The notes under the pieces are model-generated. The model was not told the origin of the DNA. It saw only the letters and a program-made list of their open reading frames with translations, and searched no databases. Shown piece by piece: positions 9,865 through 18,397 of a DNA stretch of 64,000 nt. How positions within the stretch are numbered: the stretch's first letter is position 1; each line of letters begins with the position of its first letter. The position numbers and the translations under genes were made by a program. This DNA comes from Pararhizobium sp. A13. Lineage in GTDB: Bacteria > Pseudomonadota > Alphaproteobacteria > Rhizobiales > Rhizobiaceae. The stretch spans positions 3,111,001-3,175,000 of the forward strand of contig NZ_CP149510.1 in NCBI RefSeq assembly GCF_040126305.1, read 5' to 3'.

Positions 9865-10232
9865 GGGACTGCATACCTCGTCGCAATTCAGGCCGCCGGA
9901 CGGCAACCGGTTCCGTTCCTTAGAGCAATCCGATGCGGAATTGAAGGGTCGAAACACGCAAAAAATCGGGGAAACCGGGCGCCGGGCTGAGCGAATTGGA
10001 AGGAAGCCGGGGGGCTGCTCTGCGACGTCGCATCCATCGTCTCCCAGCCGATAGGCCGTCTGCCGTTGCGAGGCCTTTTCATGTCGGAATCATTAGCCGG
10101 CAATTGAAAAATATCTGTCACAATCCGCCATTGAACGCGTGATCACCTGCCTGAAACTGCTAATGTTCATCCACCAGTGTATGTCGACTCGCCTTGTCGC
10201 GACGCAGCTTGGTAGGAAGCCGGAGTGCCCGT
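9865..10232. other. Intergenic region between ppiD and the Na/Pi cotransporter gene
   Basis: 368 bases between two divergent genes, so it must hold both promoters. I see no RNA gene, repeat or convincing promoter hexamers. A 77-codon leftward ORF inside it is rich in Arg/Pro/Ser with no recognisable features and is not called. Confidence 0.5.
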
Positions 10233-11879
10233 ATGGAATCTACCATTGTCATGATCAATCTGTTCGGTGCGGTGGCGCTGCTGCTCTTTGGCCTGTCCCA
10301 GGTCAAGGAGGGAGCGACACGCGCCTTCGGCATCAGACTGAGGACGGGGCTGGCGCAGGGCACAAACGGGCAGGCGCGTTCGTTTTTCGCAGGTTTCGCC
10401 GCGACGATTGTGCTGCAGAGCTCGACCGCGACAGCGCTGATGATTGCCTCTTTCGTGGAAAAAGGTCTGGTGCGGGCACGGATGGCACAAATCGTTCTGC
10501 TCGGCGCCAATGTCGGAACGGCGGTAACGGCCTGGATCGTCGCAACCGGCGTCGACTGGCTGTCCCCCTTGCTTATTCTGGCGGGCCTCATGCTTTACCG
10601 GGCCGGGCGGTCTAGCGCCAAGCAGGGAGCCGGCACGGCCCTTGTCGGTATCGGCCTGATGCTCCTGTCCCTGCATCTGCTTGGGTTGGCGACGGAGCCG
10701 ATGCGGCAATCGCCGGCTCTCGCGGCGTTCCTTACCCTGCTCGACAGCGCCTGGCCGGTGGCTCTCATTTTCGCCGCTGTTCTCGCTTTCGTCTCGTCCT
10801 CCAGCCTCGCTGTGGTCGTCCTTATCCTCTCGCTCTCGGCTGCGGGCATTCTGTCGTCGGGTTTGACGATCGCGCTTGTGCTTGGCGCCAATCTCGGCGG
10901 CGCGATCCCACCCTTCGTCGCGACCCTGTCCGCCTCGGCATCGGCCCGTCGTGTGACGGGCGGCAATCTCGCCGTTCGCGCCATCGGCTGCCTCATAGCG
11001 TTGCCGCTGGCCGCGCCGGTGGCGGACTTCTTGCAGACGCTCTCTTTGTCTCCGGCAAAACTGCCGGTCGATATCCACCTGTTGTTCAACGTTGCGCTTG
11101 CCATTCTCGCCTGGCCATTCTCCTCGCTTTTGTCGGGCGTCATGCTTCGCCTCATTCCGGACGAGCCCAAAGCGGAGACGGGACCGCTCTACCTTGACGA
11201 CGGCGCACTCACCACGCCGGTTATCGCGCTCTCCGGGGCGACCAGGGAGGTGTTGCGCGTCGGCGACCTGATCGAGACCATGTTGATCGCGACCATGAAC
11301 GCCTTTGACCGCAATGACCTCGAAGAGCTCAGGGACGTTGGTAAGCTTGAGAAGCAGGTGGATATGCTGCAGCAGGAGGTCAAGCTCTACCTGTCCCGGC
11401 TTGGACGCGGCGGTTTGAATGATGAACACGGCCGACGGTCGATCGTGATCATCGACTATGCGATCAACCTTGAGCATATGGGCGATATCATCGAAAAAAG
11501 CCTGACCGAGCAGGTCAAGAAGAAGATCGACAACGGGCTGAAATTTTCAGATGAGGGCTATCAGGAGCTGGTGACGCTCTTCAATCTGACGATCGACAAT
11601 CTGCGTATTGCCCAGACCATCTTCGTCACGCGGGATGCCGATCTCGCTCGCCATCTCATGGAGGTGAAGGTCGAAGTTCGCCACATGGAGAAACGGTCGT
11701 CGGAGCGTCATCTGGAGCGTCTGCGCGACGGCCGCGCGGATAGCCTGCAGACGAGTTCACTGCATCTCGATATCCTGCGCGACCTCAAGCGCATCAACGC
11801 GCATATCGTTTCCGTCGCCCATCCCATTCTCGACGAGGGCGGGCTTCTGATCGAGAGCCGGCTGCGGCTGCCGCGATAA
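10233..11879 (+). CDS. Na/Pi cotransporter family protein with C-terminal PhoU-like domain
   Basis: 548 aa from ATG 10233; the ORF opens 39 nt earlier, but MESTIVMINLFGAVALLLFG is the usual start with a membrane helix. The membrane half has the inverted-repeat motif with QSSTATALMIASF (about residue 65) and SSSSLAVVVLIL (about 190), the substrate-binding QSS motifs of the NptA/SLC34 family. Residues about 330-540 are helical and PhoU-like, with EEVKLYLSRL-type heptads. It is predicted to move phosphate with sodium across the inner membrane, or to sense phosphate. Confidence 0.88.
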   Translation: MESTIVMINLFGAVALLLFGLSQVKEGATRAFGIRLRTGLAQGTNGQARSFFAGFAATIVLQSSTATALMIASFVEKGLVRARMAQIVLLGANVGTAVTAWIVATGVDWLSPLLILAGLMLYRAGRSSAKQGAGTALVGIGLMLLSLHLLGLATEPMRQSPALAAFLTLLDSAWPVALIFAAVLAFVSSSSLAVVVLILSLSAAGILSSGLTIALVLGANLGGAIPPFVATLSASASARRVTGGNLAVRAIGCLIALPLAAPVADFLQTLSLSPAKLPVDIHLLFNVALAILAWPFSSLLSGVMLRLIPDEPKAETGPLYLDDGALTTPVIALSGATREVLRVGDLIETMLIATMNAFDRNDLEELRDVGKLEKQVDMLQQEVKLYLSRLGRGGLNDEHGRRSIVIIDYAINLEHMGDIIEKSLTEQVKKKIDNGLKFSDEGYQELVTLFNLTIDNLRIAQTIFVTRDADLARHLMEVKVEVRHMEKRSSERHLERLRDGRADSLQTSSLHLDILRDLKRINAHIVSVAHPILDEGGLLIESRLRLPR

Positions 11880-11882
11880 AGG

Positions 11883-13643
11883 TCAAGGTCCAGCGGCGAG
11901 CCCGTTGCGCACGAAGGCGTCGAAACACGGTGTCAAAGTGATGCGGCGGTGACCAGCGGCAAGGGCCGGTTCGTAGAGTTTCAGCAGCTTCAGCCGCGCC
12001 ATGGTCGGCGGGCAGGTCGGGTATAGGGCGAGATCGGCCGCGCTGACGGCTTCCCGCACGCGCTGATCCGGCGGCGGTACCGCGCGATAGGGGTCGGCGC
12101 CGATGGCGATGTATTTCGGGGCGTGGCGATCCATCAGCCAGGGAAAAGGATTGGTAAAATCGATCGTCATGATCGTCTCGAACCGGACCTTGTTGGCGGC
12201 CTCGTAGTCGCCGATCGCCGAAATGGCGCCATCGACCGTCTGAAGCCAGAGCGTCTGGAAATCCATGTCGCTGTGGAGCAGGAACGAGGGAAATTCGCCG
12301 GTGGAGGCCAGTGCTTCGTAGGTTGCACGATAGTCAACATAGTGCGTTCGCAGGCGTTCCGCCCGCAGGTTGAAGATGTCGCGAACACCGACGGCGCCCA
12401 TGCCTTTCAGACTCCGATTTACAAGCGGCGCGGTGTTGACTGCGCCAATCCAGGCGCGCGCCGCTTTTTGGGCAACGGTGACCACCGGCGGCAGTGCGGC
12501 GCTGAAGGCGGCGACCGCGATCATTGCAAACGCGGCGGAGGAGCCTTTGCGCCGGTAGCTTTCCAGCAGAGTCGCGAGCAACAGCGGCCAGAGGAAAATG
12601 AAGGCCTGGCTGCCGGTATTTTGGCTTTCGAAGAGAAGGCCCGCGATGACGAAACTCGCCAGCCAGAAGAATGATTGGTCGGCGACAGCCCCGAGCGACG
12701 CAAACGCGGGCTTCGCTGCAAAATTCCGCATCTTCTCAAGGAACGTGGCAAACTCATTGAGCAGCAGAACGAAAGCAAGGATACAGCAGCTGAGGATCAC
12801 CCCGAAATTGATCGACGCAGCCTGCAGCAGACGTGGCAACAGGCTGGCGTCGTTGATCAGGATCAGAGACAGGATGTCCGCGGCATAGGCGGAAACGATA
12901 CCGGTGGCGAGTTCAAGAAGGCCGATCGTCGCGAAAAATACCGCTGCGGCCGCAAGTGCCGCGCGCAACGGGAAACGCCCGGCCAGAAATGCCATCAGGC
13001 AAAGGACAGTGCCCGCGGCGACGCCGGTCACCTTGGTGAAGAGGAGGGCGAGCATCGCAAGCGCGGTGACCGCTGCCAGTATTCGCCACCCGCGCACGAA
13101 GACCAAAGCCGCGGCAAGGACATAGAGCAGCTGACAAATCTGTCGATTATAGATCCCGAAGCCGTCCGAACCGGGGTAGGGATAGAATTCCCCCGTATTG
13201 AAGGGCAGCAGCGAAAAGAACAGGAAGGGGAGAAGCAAGGGGTAGCCGATGGCAGGCGATCGCTTCTGCACGTCCCAGACAACCAGAGCCATCAGCGGCG
13301 CAGTCACCGTCATCATCGACCAGCTGGACAAGAGAAGCGCATGGCCGTTGGGAAACAGGTAAAGCCATCCCGCAAAGAGATAGTAGCCGAGCCCGCCGAC
13401 CGGGGCAAAGAAATCGACGGACGGAATCTGGCCGTCAAAGATGCGGTTTGCCGCGTCGAGATAGATATAGTGGTCCCAGTACATCGGGCCGATCGGCATG
13501 ACCAGGGTTCCGATTACTGCCAGAGGCAGGCACGCAACGGCCAGTGCCAGGACGATCAGTGGCCGGCGGGCGATGATCGCGCCAAGTCTCGGTCGTCTGC
13601 CGGACGACACTGTGTCGGTGGAAGCCTGCATCGTCCGTATCAT
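11883..13643 (-). CDS. Polytopic membrane protein, possible GT-C type glycosyltransferase
   Basis: 586 aa with around ten hydrophobic segments between residues 25 and 410 and a soluble C-terminal part of about 170 residues. Near residue 55-85 is YWDHYIYLDAANRIFDGQ followed by IPSVDFFAPVGGLGYY. This resembles the first periplasmic loop of GT-C (GT39/ArnT-like) enzymes, where an acidic pair binds metal or lipid-linked donor. That assignment is an inference from pattern, and no close named family is recognised. It converges with the Na/Pi gene (3 nt between stops). A start at 13631 is also possible. Confidence 0.65.
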   Translation of the reverse strand: MIRTMQASTDTVSSGRRPRLGAIIARRPLIVLALAVACLPLAVIGTLVMPIGPMYWDHYIYLDAANRIFDGQIPSVDFFAPVGGLGYYLFAGWLYLFPNGHALLLSSWSMMTVTAPLMALVVWDVQKRSPAIGYPLLLPFLFFSLLPFNTGEFYPYPGSDGFGIYNRQICQLLYVLAAALVFVRGWRILAAVTALAMLALLFTKVTGVAAGTVLCLMAFLAGRFPLRAALAAAAVFFATIGLLELATGIVSAYAADILSLILINDASLLPRLLQAASINFGVILSCCILAFVLLLNEFATFLEKMRNFAAKPAFASLGAVADQSFFWLASFVIAGLLFESQNTGSQAFIFLWPLLLATLLESYRRKGSSAAFAMIAVAAFSAALPPVVTVAQKAARAWIGAVNTAPLVNRSLKGMGAVGVRDIFNLRAERLRTHYVDYRATYEALASTGEFPSFLLHSDMDFQTLWLQTVDGAISAIGDYEAANKVRFETIMTIDFTNPFPWLMDRHAPKYIAIGADPYRAVPPPDQRVREAVSAADLALYPTCPPTMARLKLLKLYEPALAAGHRRITLTPCFDAFVRNGLAAGP

Positions 13644-13821
13644 TCCCGGCTATTGGAGCTGTCAAACACGATCAGCTCCCGCTTATGACATGATCGCGTT
13701 TTATCCGGGTTAACGGTGGCCGCCGGCCCGGATTATGTTCCTTGCAATATCTTCCTGCTATGTAACGGGCAGAATCGTGCCGGCTGTGAAGCGGGAAGCC
13801 ATGAAAGCGGGAGAATTTGGG

Positions 13822-15177
13822 ATGACACGAACATGCCTGGCGGTGATTTTGGCAGCAGGCGAAAGCACCCGGATGAAATCGTCCATGTCCAAGGTGCTGC
13901 ACCCGGTCGGCGGCCGGGCGATGATTGCGCATGTGGTCGAATCGCTTGTCAATGCAGGCATTTCGTCGGTCGCGCTGGTGGTTGGGCGGGACGCGGATTC
14001 GGTCACGTCGGCGGCGAAACGTGGCGACATCGAGATTTCGGCCTTCCTGCAAACCGAACGCCTTGGAACCGGGCACGCCGTTCTGGCGGCCAAGGAGGCG
14101 ATCGCCAAGGGATATGACGACATTCTGGTCGTCTTCGGCGACACGCCGCTGATCACGGCCGCACCGCTGATGGCTGCCCGAAAGGCGCTGGCTGAGGGCA
14201 ACGATGTCGTCGTCATCGGCTTCCAAACGGCCGACCCGACCGGATATGGCAGGTTGATCGTCGAAAACTGCGAGCTCCAGGCCATTCGTGAGCAGAAAGA
14301 CGCGTCCGAAGAGGAAAAGCGCATCACTTATTGCAATGGCGGTCTGATGGCGATCAATGGCGAGAAGGCGTTGGACCTGCTCGGCAAGATCGGCAATGCC
14401 AACGTCAAGGGCGAATACTACCTCACCGACATCGTCGAGATCGTTCGCGCCGGCGGGGGCAAGGCCATTGCCGTGGAGGCGCCCGAAGCGGAACTGATGG
14501 GCTGCAACAACCGCGCCGAACTGGCATTGATCGAGGCGGTCTGGCAGAAGCGCCGCCGTCACGAATTGATGGTCTCAGGCGTTTCGATGATCGCTCCTGA
14601 AACTGTTTTCCTCGCCTTCGACACGCAGATCAGCCAGGACGTGATGATCGAACCGAACGTCGTCTTCGGCCCTGGCGTCACCGTCGAGAGCGGTGCCGTC
14701 ATTCATGCTTTCTCCCATCTGGAAGGCGCCCATGTCAGCGCCGGCGCAACGGTTGGCCCCTATGCACGGCTACGTCCCGGCGCCAATCTTGGGCGCGATG
14801 CCAAGGTCGGCAATTTCTGCGAGGTGAAGAAGGCGGAGATCGGCGCCGGCGCCAAGGTCAACCACCTGACCTATATTGGCGACGCTTTCGTCGGCGAAAA
14901 GACCAACATCGGTGCGGGAACGATCACCTGCAACTATGATGGCGTCAACAAGCATATCACTCGTATTGGGGCGAACGCCTTTATCGGTTCGAATTCCTCT
15001 CTCGTTGCGCCGGTGTCGGTCGGCGACGGTGCGCTGGTTGCATCCGGCAGTGTGGTGACGGAGGATGTCCCGGCTGATGCGGTTGCTTTCGGACGCGCGC
15101 GTCAGGAGATCAAGCCGGGCCGGGCGAAAATCCTGCGCGAGCGGTATCAGGCCGAGAAGGCGGCCAGAAAGAAATGA
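13822..15177 (+). CDS. glmU: Bifunctional N-acetylglucosamine-1-phosphate uridyltransferase / glucosamine-1-phosphate acetyltransferase
   Basis: 451 aa, the usual GlmU length, with start [18 protein letters not shown] at 13822 after a GGGAG site; upstream in-frame ATGs give an unconserved extension. The N-terminal half is a nucleotidyltransferase ([15 protein letters not shown] near residue 10; [13 protein letters not shown]). The C-terminal half is a left-handed beta-helix ([45 protein letters not shown]). It makes UDP-GlcNAc for peptidoglycan and lipopolysaccharide. glmS follows 163 nt later, so the pathway genes are adjacent. Confidence 0.97.
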   Translation: MTRTCLAVILAAGESTRMKSSMSKVLHPVGGRAMIAHVVESLVNAGISSVALVVGRDADSVTSAAKRGDIEISAFLQTERLGTGHAVLAAKEAIAKGYDDILVVFGDTPLITAAPLMAARKALAEGNDVVVIGFQTADPTGYGRLIVENCELQAIREQKDASEEEKRITYCNGGLMAINGEKALDLLGKIGNANVKGEYYLTDIVEIVRAGGGKAIAVEAPEAELMGCNNRAELALIEAVWQKRRRHELMVSGVSMIAPETVFLAFDTQISQDVMIEPNVVFGPGVTVESGAVIHAFSHLEGAHVSAGATVGPYARLRPGANLGRDAKVGNFCEVKKAEIGAGAKVNHLTYIGDAFVGEKTNIGAGTITCNYDGVNKHITRIGANAFIGSNSSLVAPVSVGDGALVASGSVVTEDVPADAVAFGRARQEIKPGRAKILRERYQAEKAARKK

Positions 15178-15340
15178 CAGGTCGCCGCGCCGCGGTTAAA
15201 ACCTGAAATCGAAAGTGAGTTTCGCGCCGATTGCGCATTTCGCTAAATTCGATACCAAAGCGACATCTGAAAACGGACTTTGGCCGGCGCATATCTGGTA
15301 AGGCGCCCGTCTCACGAAAAAATTGCGGAGAAGAACAGAT

Positions 15341-17167
15341 ATGTGCGGCATCGTCGGTATCGTTGGAAATCAGCCTGTCTCCGAGCGCCTCGTCGATGCC
15401 CTGAAGCGGCTCGAATATCGCGGTTATGATTCCGCCGGGGTCGCGACGATCCATGACGGCGTTCTTGCCCGGCGCCGCGCCGAGGGCAAGCTGGTCAATC
15501 TCGAAACCAAGCTGCGTGCCGAACCGCTGGCCGGCAAGACCGGCATTGCGCACACGCGCTGGGCGACACACGGCGCGCCGACCGAAAATAACGCCCATCC
15601 GCATTTCACCGACGGCGTTGCTGTCGTCCACAACGGCATCATCGAGAATTTCTCGGAGTTGAAGGACGAGCTTGCCCATGGCGGCGCGACGTTCAGCACG
15701 CAGACCGACACCGAAGTCGTGGCGCAACTGCTCGCCAAGCTGATCCGCGACGGAATGAGCCAGAAGGATGCGATGCAGACCATGCTGCGCCGGGTCACCG
15801 GCGCCTATGCGCTTGCCGTCATCTTCCAGGATGCGCCGGACACGATCATGGCCGCCCGCAGCGGTCCACCGTTGGCTGTCGGTTTCGGCAAGGGGGAAAT
15901 GTTCCTTGGCTCAGACGCGATTGCTCTCTCACCCTTCACCAATGAAATCACCTATCTTATCGACGGCGACTGGGCGGTCCTGACTGCCGATGGTGTCGAG
16001 ATCCTCGACCATGACGGCAAGCAGGTCGCGCGCCCGCGTCAGGTCTCGGTTGCCGCGGCCTACATGGTCGACAAGGGCAACCACCGCCATTTCATGGAAA
16101 AGGAAATCTATGAGCAGCCGGAGGTGATTTCGCACGCGCTCGGCCAATACATCGACTTCATCGAGAACAAGGTGAACCCGATGACCTCGGCCATCGATTT
16201 CGCCAAGGTTCCAAGCCTTGCCATTTCCGCCTGCGGCACTGCCTATCTCGCCGGCCTTGTCGGCAAATACTGGTTCGAGCGCTACGCTCGCCTGCCGGTC
16301 GAAATCGATGTCGCCTCGGAGTTTCGCTACCGCGAAATTCCGCTGTCGCCGCAGTCCGCCGCTCTGTTCATCTCGCAGTCGGGCGAGACCGCCGACACGC
16401 TGGCGTCGTTGCGATACTGCAAGGAACATGGCCTGAAGATCGGCGCCGTCGTCAACGTCAAGGAATCGACGATTGCGCGGGAGTCCGATGCGGTCTTCCC
16501 GATCATGGCGGGTCCGGAAATCGGCGTTGCCTCGACCAAGGCCTTCACCTGCCAGCTCTCCGTGCTGGCGGCACTCGCCATCGGTGCTGGCCGGGCACGC
16601 GGAACCGTGTCGGAAGCCGAGGAAAAGGCTCTCGTCCGCAGCCTTGCCGAAATGCCGCGGATCATGGGCAAGGTCCTGAACAGCATTCAGCCGACGATGG
16701 AGAGCCTGTCGCGCGAGCTGTCGAAATGCAAGGACGTGCTCTATCTCGGCCGCGGCACAAGCTATCCGCTGGCCATGGAAGGCGCGCTGAAGCTCAAGGA
16801 AATCTCCTATATCCACGCCGAGGGCTACCCCGCCGGCGAATTGAAGCATGGCCCGATCGCCCTGATCGATGAAAACATGCCGGTCATCGTCATTGCGCCG
16901 CATGACCGGTTCTTCGAAAAGACAGTGTCGAACATGCAGGAGGTCGCGGCGCGCGGCGGCCGCATCATCTTCATCACCGACGAGAAAGGCGCTGCAGCCT
17001 CCAAGCTGGAGACGATGAGCACGATCATTCTCCCGAATGTCGATGAGATCATCGCTCCGATGATCTTCTCGCTGCCGATCCAGCTGCTCGCCTATCACAC
17101 CGCCGTCTTCATGGGCACCGACGTCGATCAACCGCGCAACCTCGCCAAATCGGTCACCGTGGAATGA
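15341..17167 (+). CDS. glmS: Glutamine-fructose-6-phosphate aminotransferase (isomerizing)
   Basis: 608 aa, normal length. The start at 15341 is fixed by biology: mature GlmS must begin MCGIVGIVG so that Cys1 becomes the N-terminal nucleophile. The glutaminase domain (1-240) has RWATHGAPTENNAHPH; two SIS domains follow with SQSGETADTLASLRY and ASTKAFTCQLSVL; the protein ends with the typical DVDQPRNLAKSVTVE. It makes glucosamine-6-phosphate at the entry to the amino-sugar pathway, feeding GlmU upstream. Its TGA overlaps the ATG of the next gene. Confidence 0.97.
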   Translation: MCGIVGIVGNQPVSERLVDALKRLEYRGYDSAGVATIHDGVLARRRAEGKLVNLETKLRAEPLAGKTGIAHTRWATHGAPTENNAHPHFTDGVAVVHNGIIENFSELKDELAHGGATFSTQTDTEVVAQLLAKLIRDGMSQKDAMQTMLRRVTGAYALAVIFQDAPDTIMAARSGPPLAVGFGKGEMFLGSDAIALSPFTNEITYLIDGDWAVLTADGVEILDHDGKQVARPRQVSVAAAYMVDKGNHRHFMEKEIYEQPEVISHALGQYIDFIENKVNPMTSAIDFAKVPSLAISACGTAYLAGLVGKYWFERYARLPVEIDVASEFRYREIPLSPQSAALFISQSGETADTLASLRYCKEHGLKIGAVVNVKESTIARESDAVFPIMAGPEIGVASTKAFTCQLSVLAALAIGAGRARGTVSEAEEKALVRSLAEMPRIMGKVLNSIQPTMESLSRELSKCKDVLYLGRGTSYPLAMEGALKLKEISYIHAEGYPAGELKHGPIALIDENMPVIVIAPHDRFFEKTVSNMQEVAARGGRIIFITDEKGAAASKLETMSTIILPNVDEIIAPMIFSLPIQLLAYHTAVFMGTDVDQPRNLAKSVTVE

Positions 17168-17670
17168 TGCTGCGGCCCGAAAAACCGGGTGATGTAGGAG
17201 CGATCCATTCCCTGACGCGGGAAGCCTTCAAGGATCGTCCATACAGCGACGGCACGGAGCATTTTATCGTCGATCGCCTGCGCAACGCCGGCGTGCTCAG
17301 CCTTTCGCTCGTTGCCGAGGTTCAGGGGGAGGTGGTCGGCCATGTCGCCTTCTCGCCTGTAGAATTTTCGGACGGTTCGGCGGGATGGTTTGGGCTTGGT
17401 CCTGTGTCGGTTTTGCCGTCTCATCAGGGGCAGGGCATCGGCGGCGCCTTGATCCGCGGAGGGCTGGAATTGTTGAGGGAACGGGCCGCGGCGGGATGCG
17501 TCGTTGTGGGTAATCCCGAGCTTTATCGCAAGTTCGGATTTCAGAACGATCCCCGGATCACATTCGCTGATTGTGCGCCGCAATATTTTTTGACGCAGCC
17601 CTTGTCCTCGACTCCGGCCTCCGGCATGGTGACATATAATGCGGCATTTTACGGCGGCGTAGACGGATAG
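17164..17670 (+). CDS. GNAT-family N-acetyltransferase
   Basis: 168 aa. The acetyl-CoA-binding motif A is visible as LGPVSVLPSHQGQGIGGALI around residues 78-97, preceded by VVGHVAFSPVEFS; the sequence YRKFGFQ near residue 118 is usual for the yhbS-like subgroup. It overlaps glmS by 4 nt (ATGA) and is probably cotranslated with it. The substrate is unknown; being tied to glmS hints at, but does not show, an amino-sugar link. Confidence 0.85.
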   Translation: MMLRPEKPGDVGAIHSLTREAFKDRPYSDGTEHFIVDRLRNAGVLSLSLVAEVQGEVVGHVAFSPVEFSDGSAGWFGLGPVSVLPSHQGQGIGGALIRGGLELLRERAAAGCVVVGNPELYRKFGFQNDPRITFADCAPQYFLTQPLSSTPASGMVTYNAAFYGGVDG

Positions 17671-17680
17671 ACGGAGCGGT

Positions 17681-18397
17681 ATGACAGACAAACAGGCACG
17701 CGGATTTTTCGCGACGCGGTTGAGGAATTATTTCCTGACCGGGGTGATCATCTGTGCGCCGCTCGCCATTACCGTCTGGATCACATGGTCCTTCATCCTC
17801 TGGGCCGACAGCTGGGTGAAGCCCTATCTGCCGTTCGATTACAATCCGGACAATTTCCTGCCCTATCCGGTTCCCGGTTTCGGACTGCTGACGGCCTTGC
17901 TGCTGATCACGCTGGTCGGTTTCTTCACTGCCAACCTGATCGGTCGCAGCATCGTCGGCTTCGGCGAGTCGCTTCTGGTGCGGACACCGCTGGTGCGCTC
18001 GATCTACAAGGGCTTGAAGCAGATCTTCCAGACGGTCTTGCAGGATCAGTCGAACTCCTTCAAGAAGGCGGGCCTGATCGAATATCCGAGCCCCGGCCTT
18101 TGGTCTCTGGTCTTCATCGCGACGGATGCCAAGGGCGAAATCGCCGTCAAGTTCAAGGAGCGCGGTCTCGATATGGTCACCGTGTTCCTGCCGCCGACGC
18201 CGGTTCCGACGGCTGGATTCCTCATTTTCGTACCGCGTGAAAAGATCGTGCCCCTCGACATGAGCCCCGAAGATGCCGCCAAGCTGTTGCTTTCCGGAGG
18301 TCTGGTGGCGCCTGACTATCTGCCGAAGGCATTGCAGGTGCCGGGGGAGATGGTGCCAGCGGCGACCAAACGCGGCAAGTTCTTTAGCCGGCTCTGA
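17681..18397 (+). CDS. DUF502 family membrane protein
   Basis: 238 aa. The N-terminal third has two membrane helices (FLTGVIICAPLAITVWITWSF and LLTALLLITLVGFFTANLIG, about residues 15-40 and 65-90), and the remaining two thirds is a soluble domain containing the family stretch VRSIYKGLKQIFQTVL and FVPREKIVPLDMSPEDAAKLLLSGG. DUF502 proteins are widespread envelope proteins without an established role. The 3' end overlaps the convergent recG end by 14 nt. Confidence 0.85.
   Translation: MTDKQARGFFATRLRNYFLTGVIICAPLAITVWITWSFILWADSWVKPYLPFDYNPDNFLPYPVPGFGLLTALLLITLVGFFTANLIGRSIVGFGESLLVRTPLVRSIYKGLKQIFQTVLQDQSNSFKKAGLIEYPSPGLWSLVFIATDAKGEIAVKFKERGLDMVTVFLPPTPVPTAGFLIFVPREKIVPLDMSPEDAAKLLLSGGLVAPDYLPKALQVPGEMVPAATKRGKFFSRL

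Noticed and set aside
9888..10121. 77-codon leftward ORF between ppiD and the Na/Pi gene
   Set aside because: Low-complexity Arg/Pro/Ser composition and no ribosome site; treated as non-coding.
10115..10132. CTGTCAC near a Na/Pi transporter gene, suggestive of a PHO box
   Set aside because: Only the first half-site resembles CTGTCAT; the second half 11 nt later does not match.
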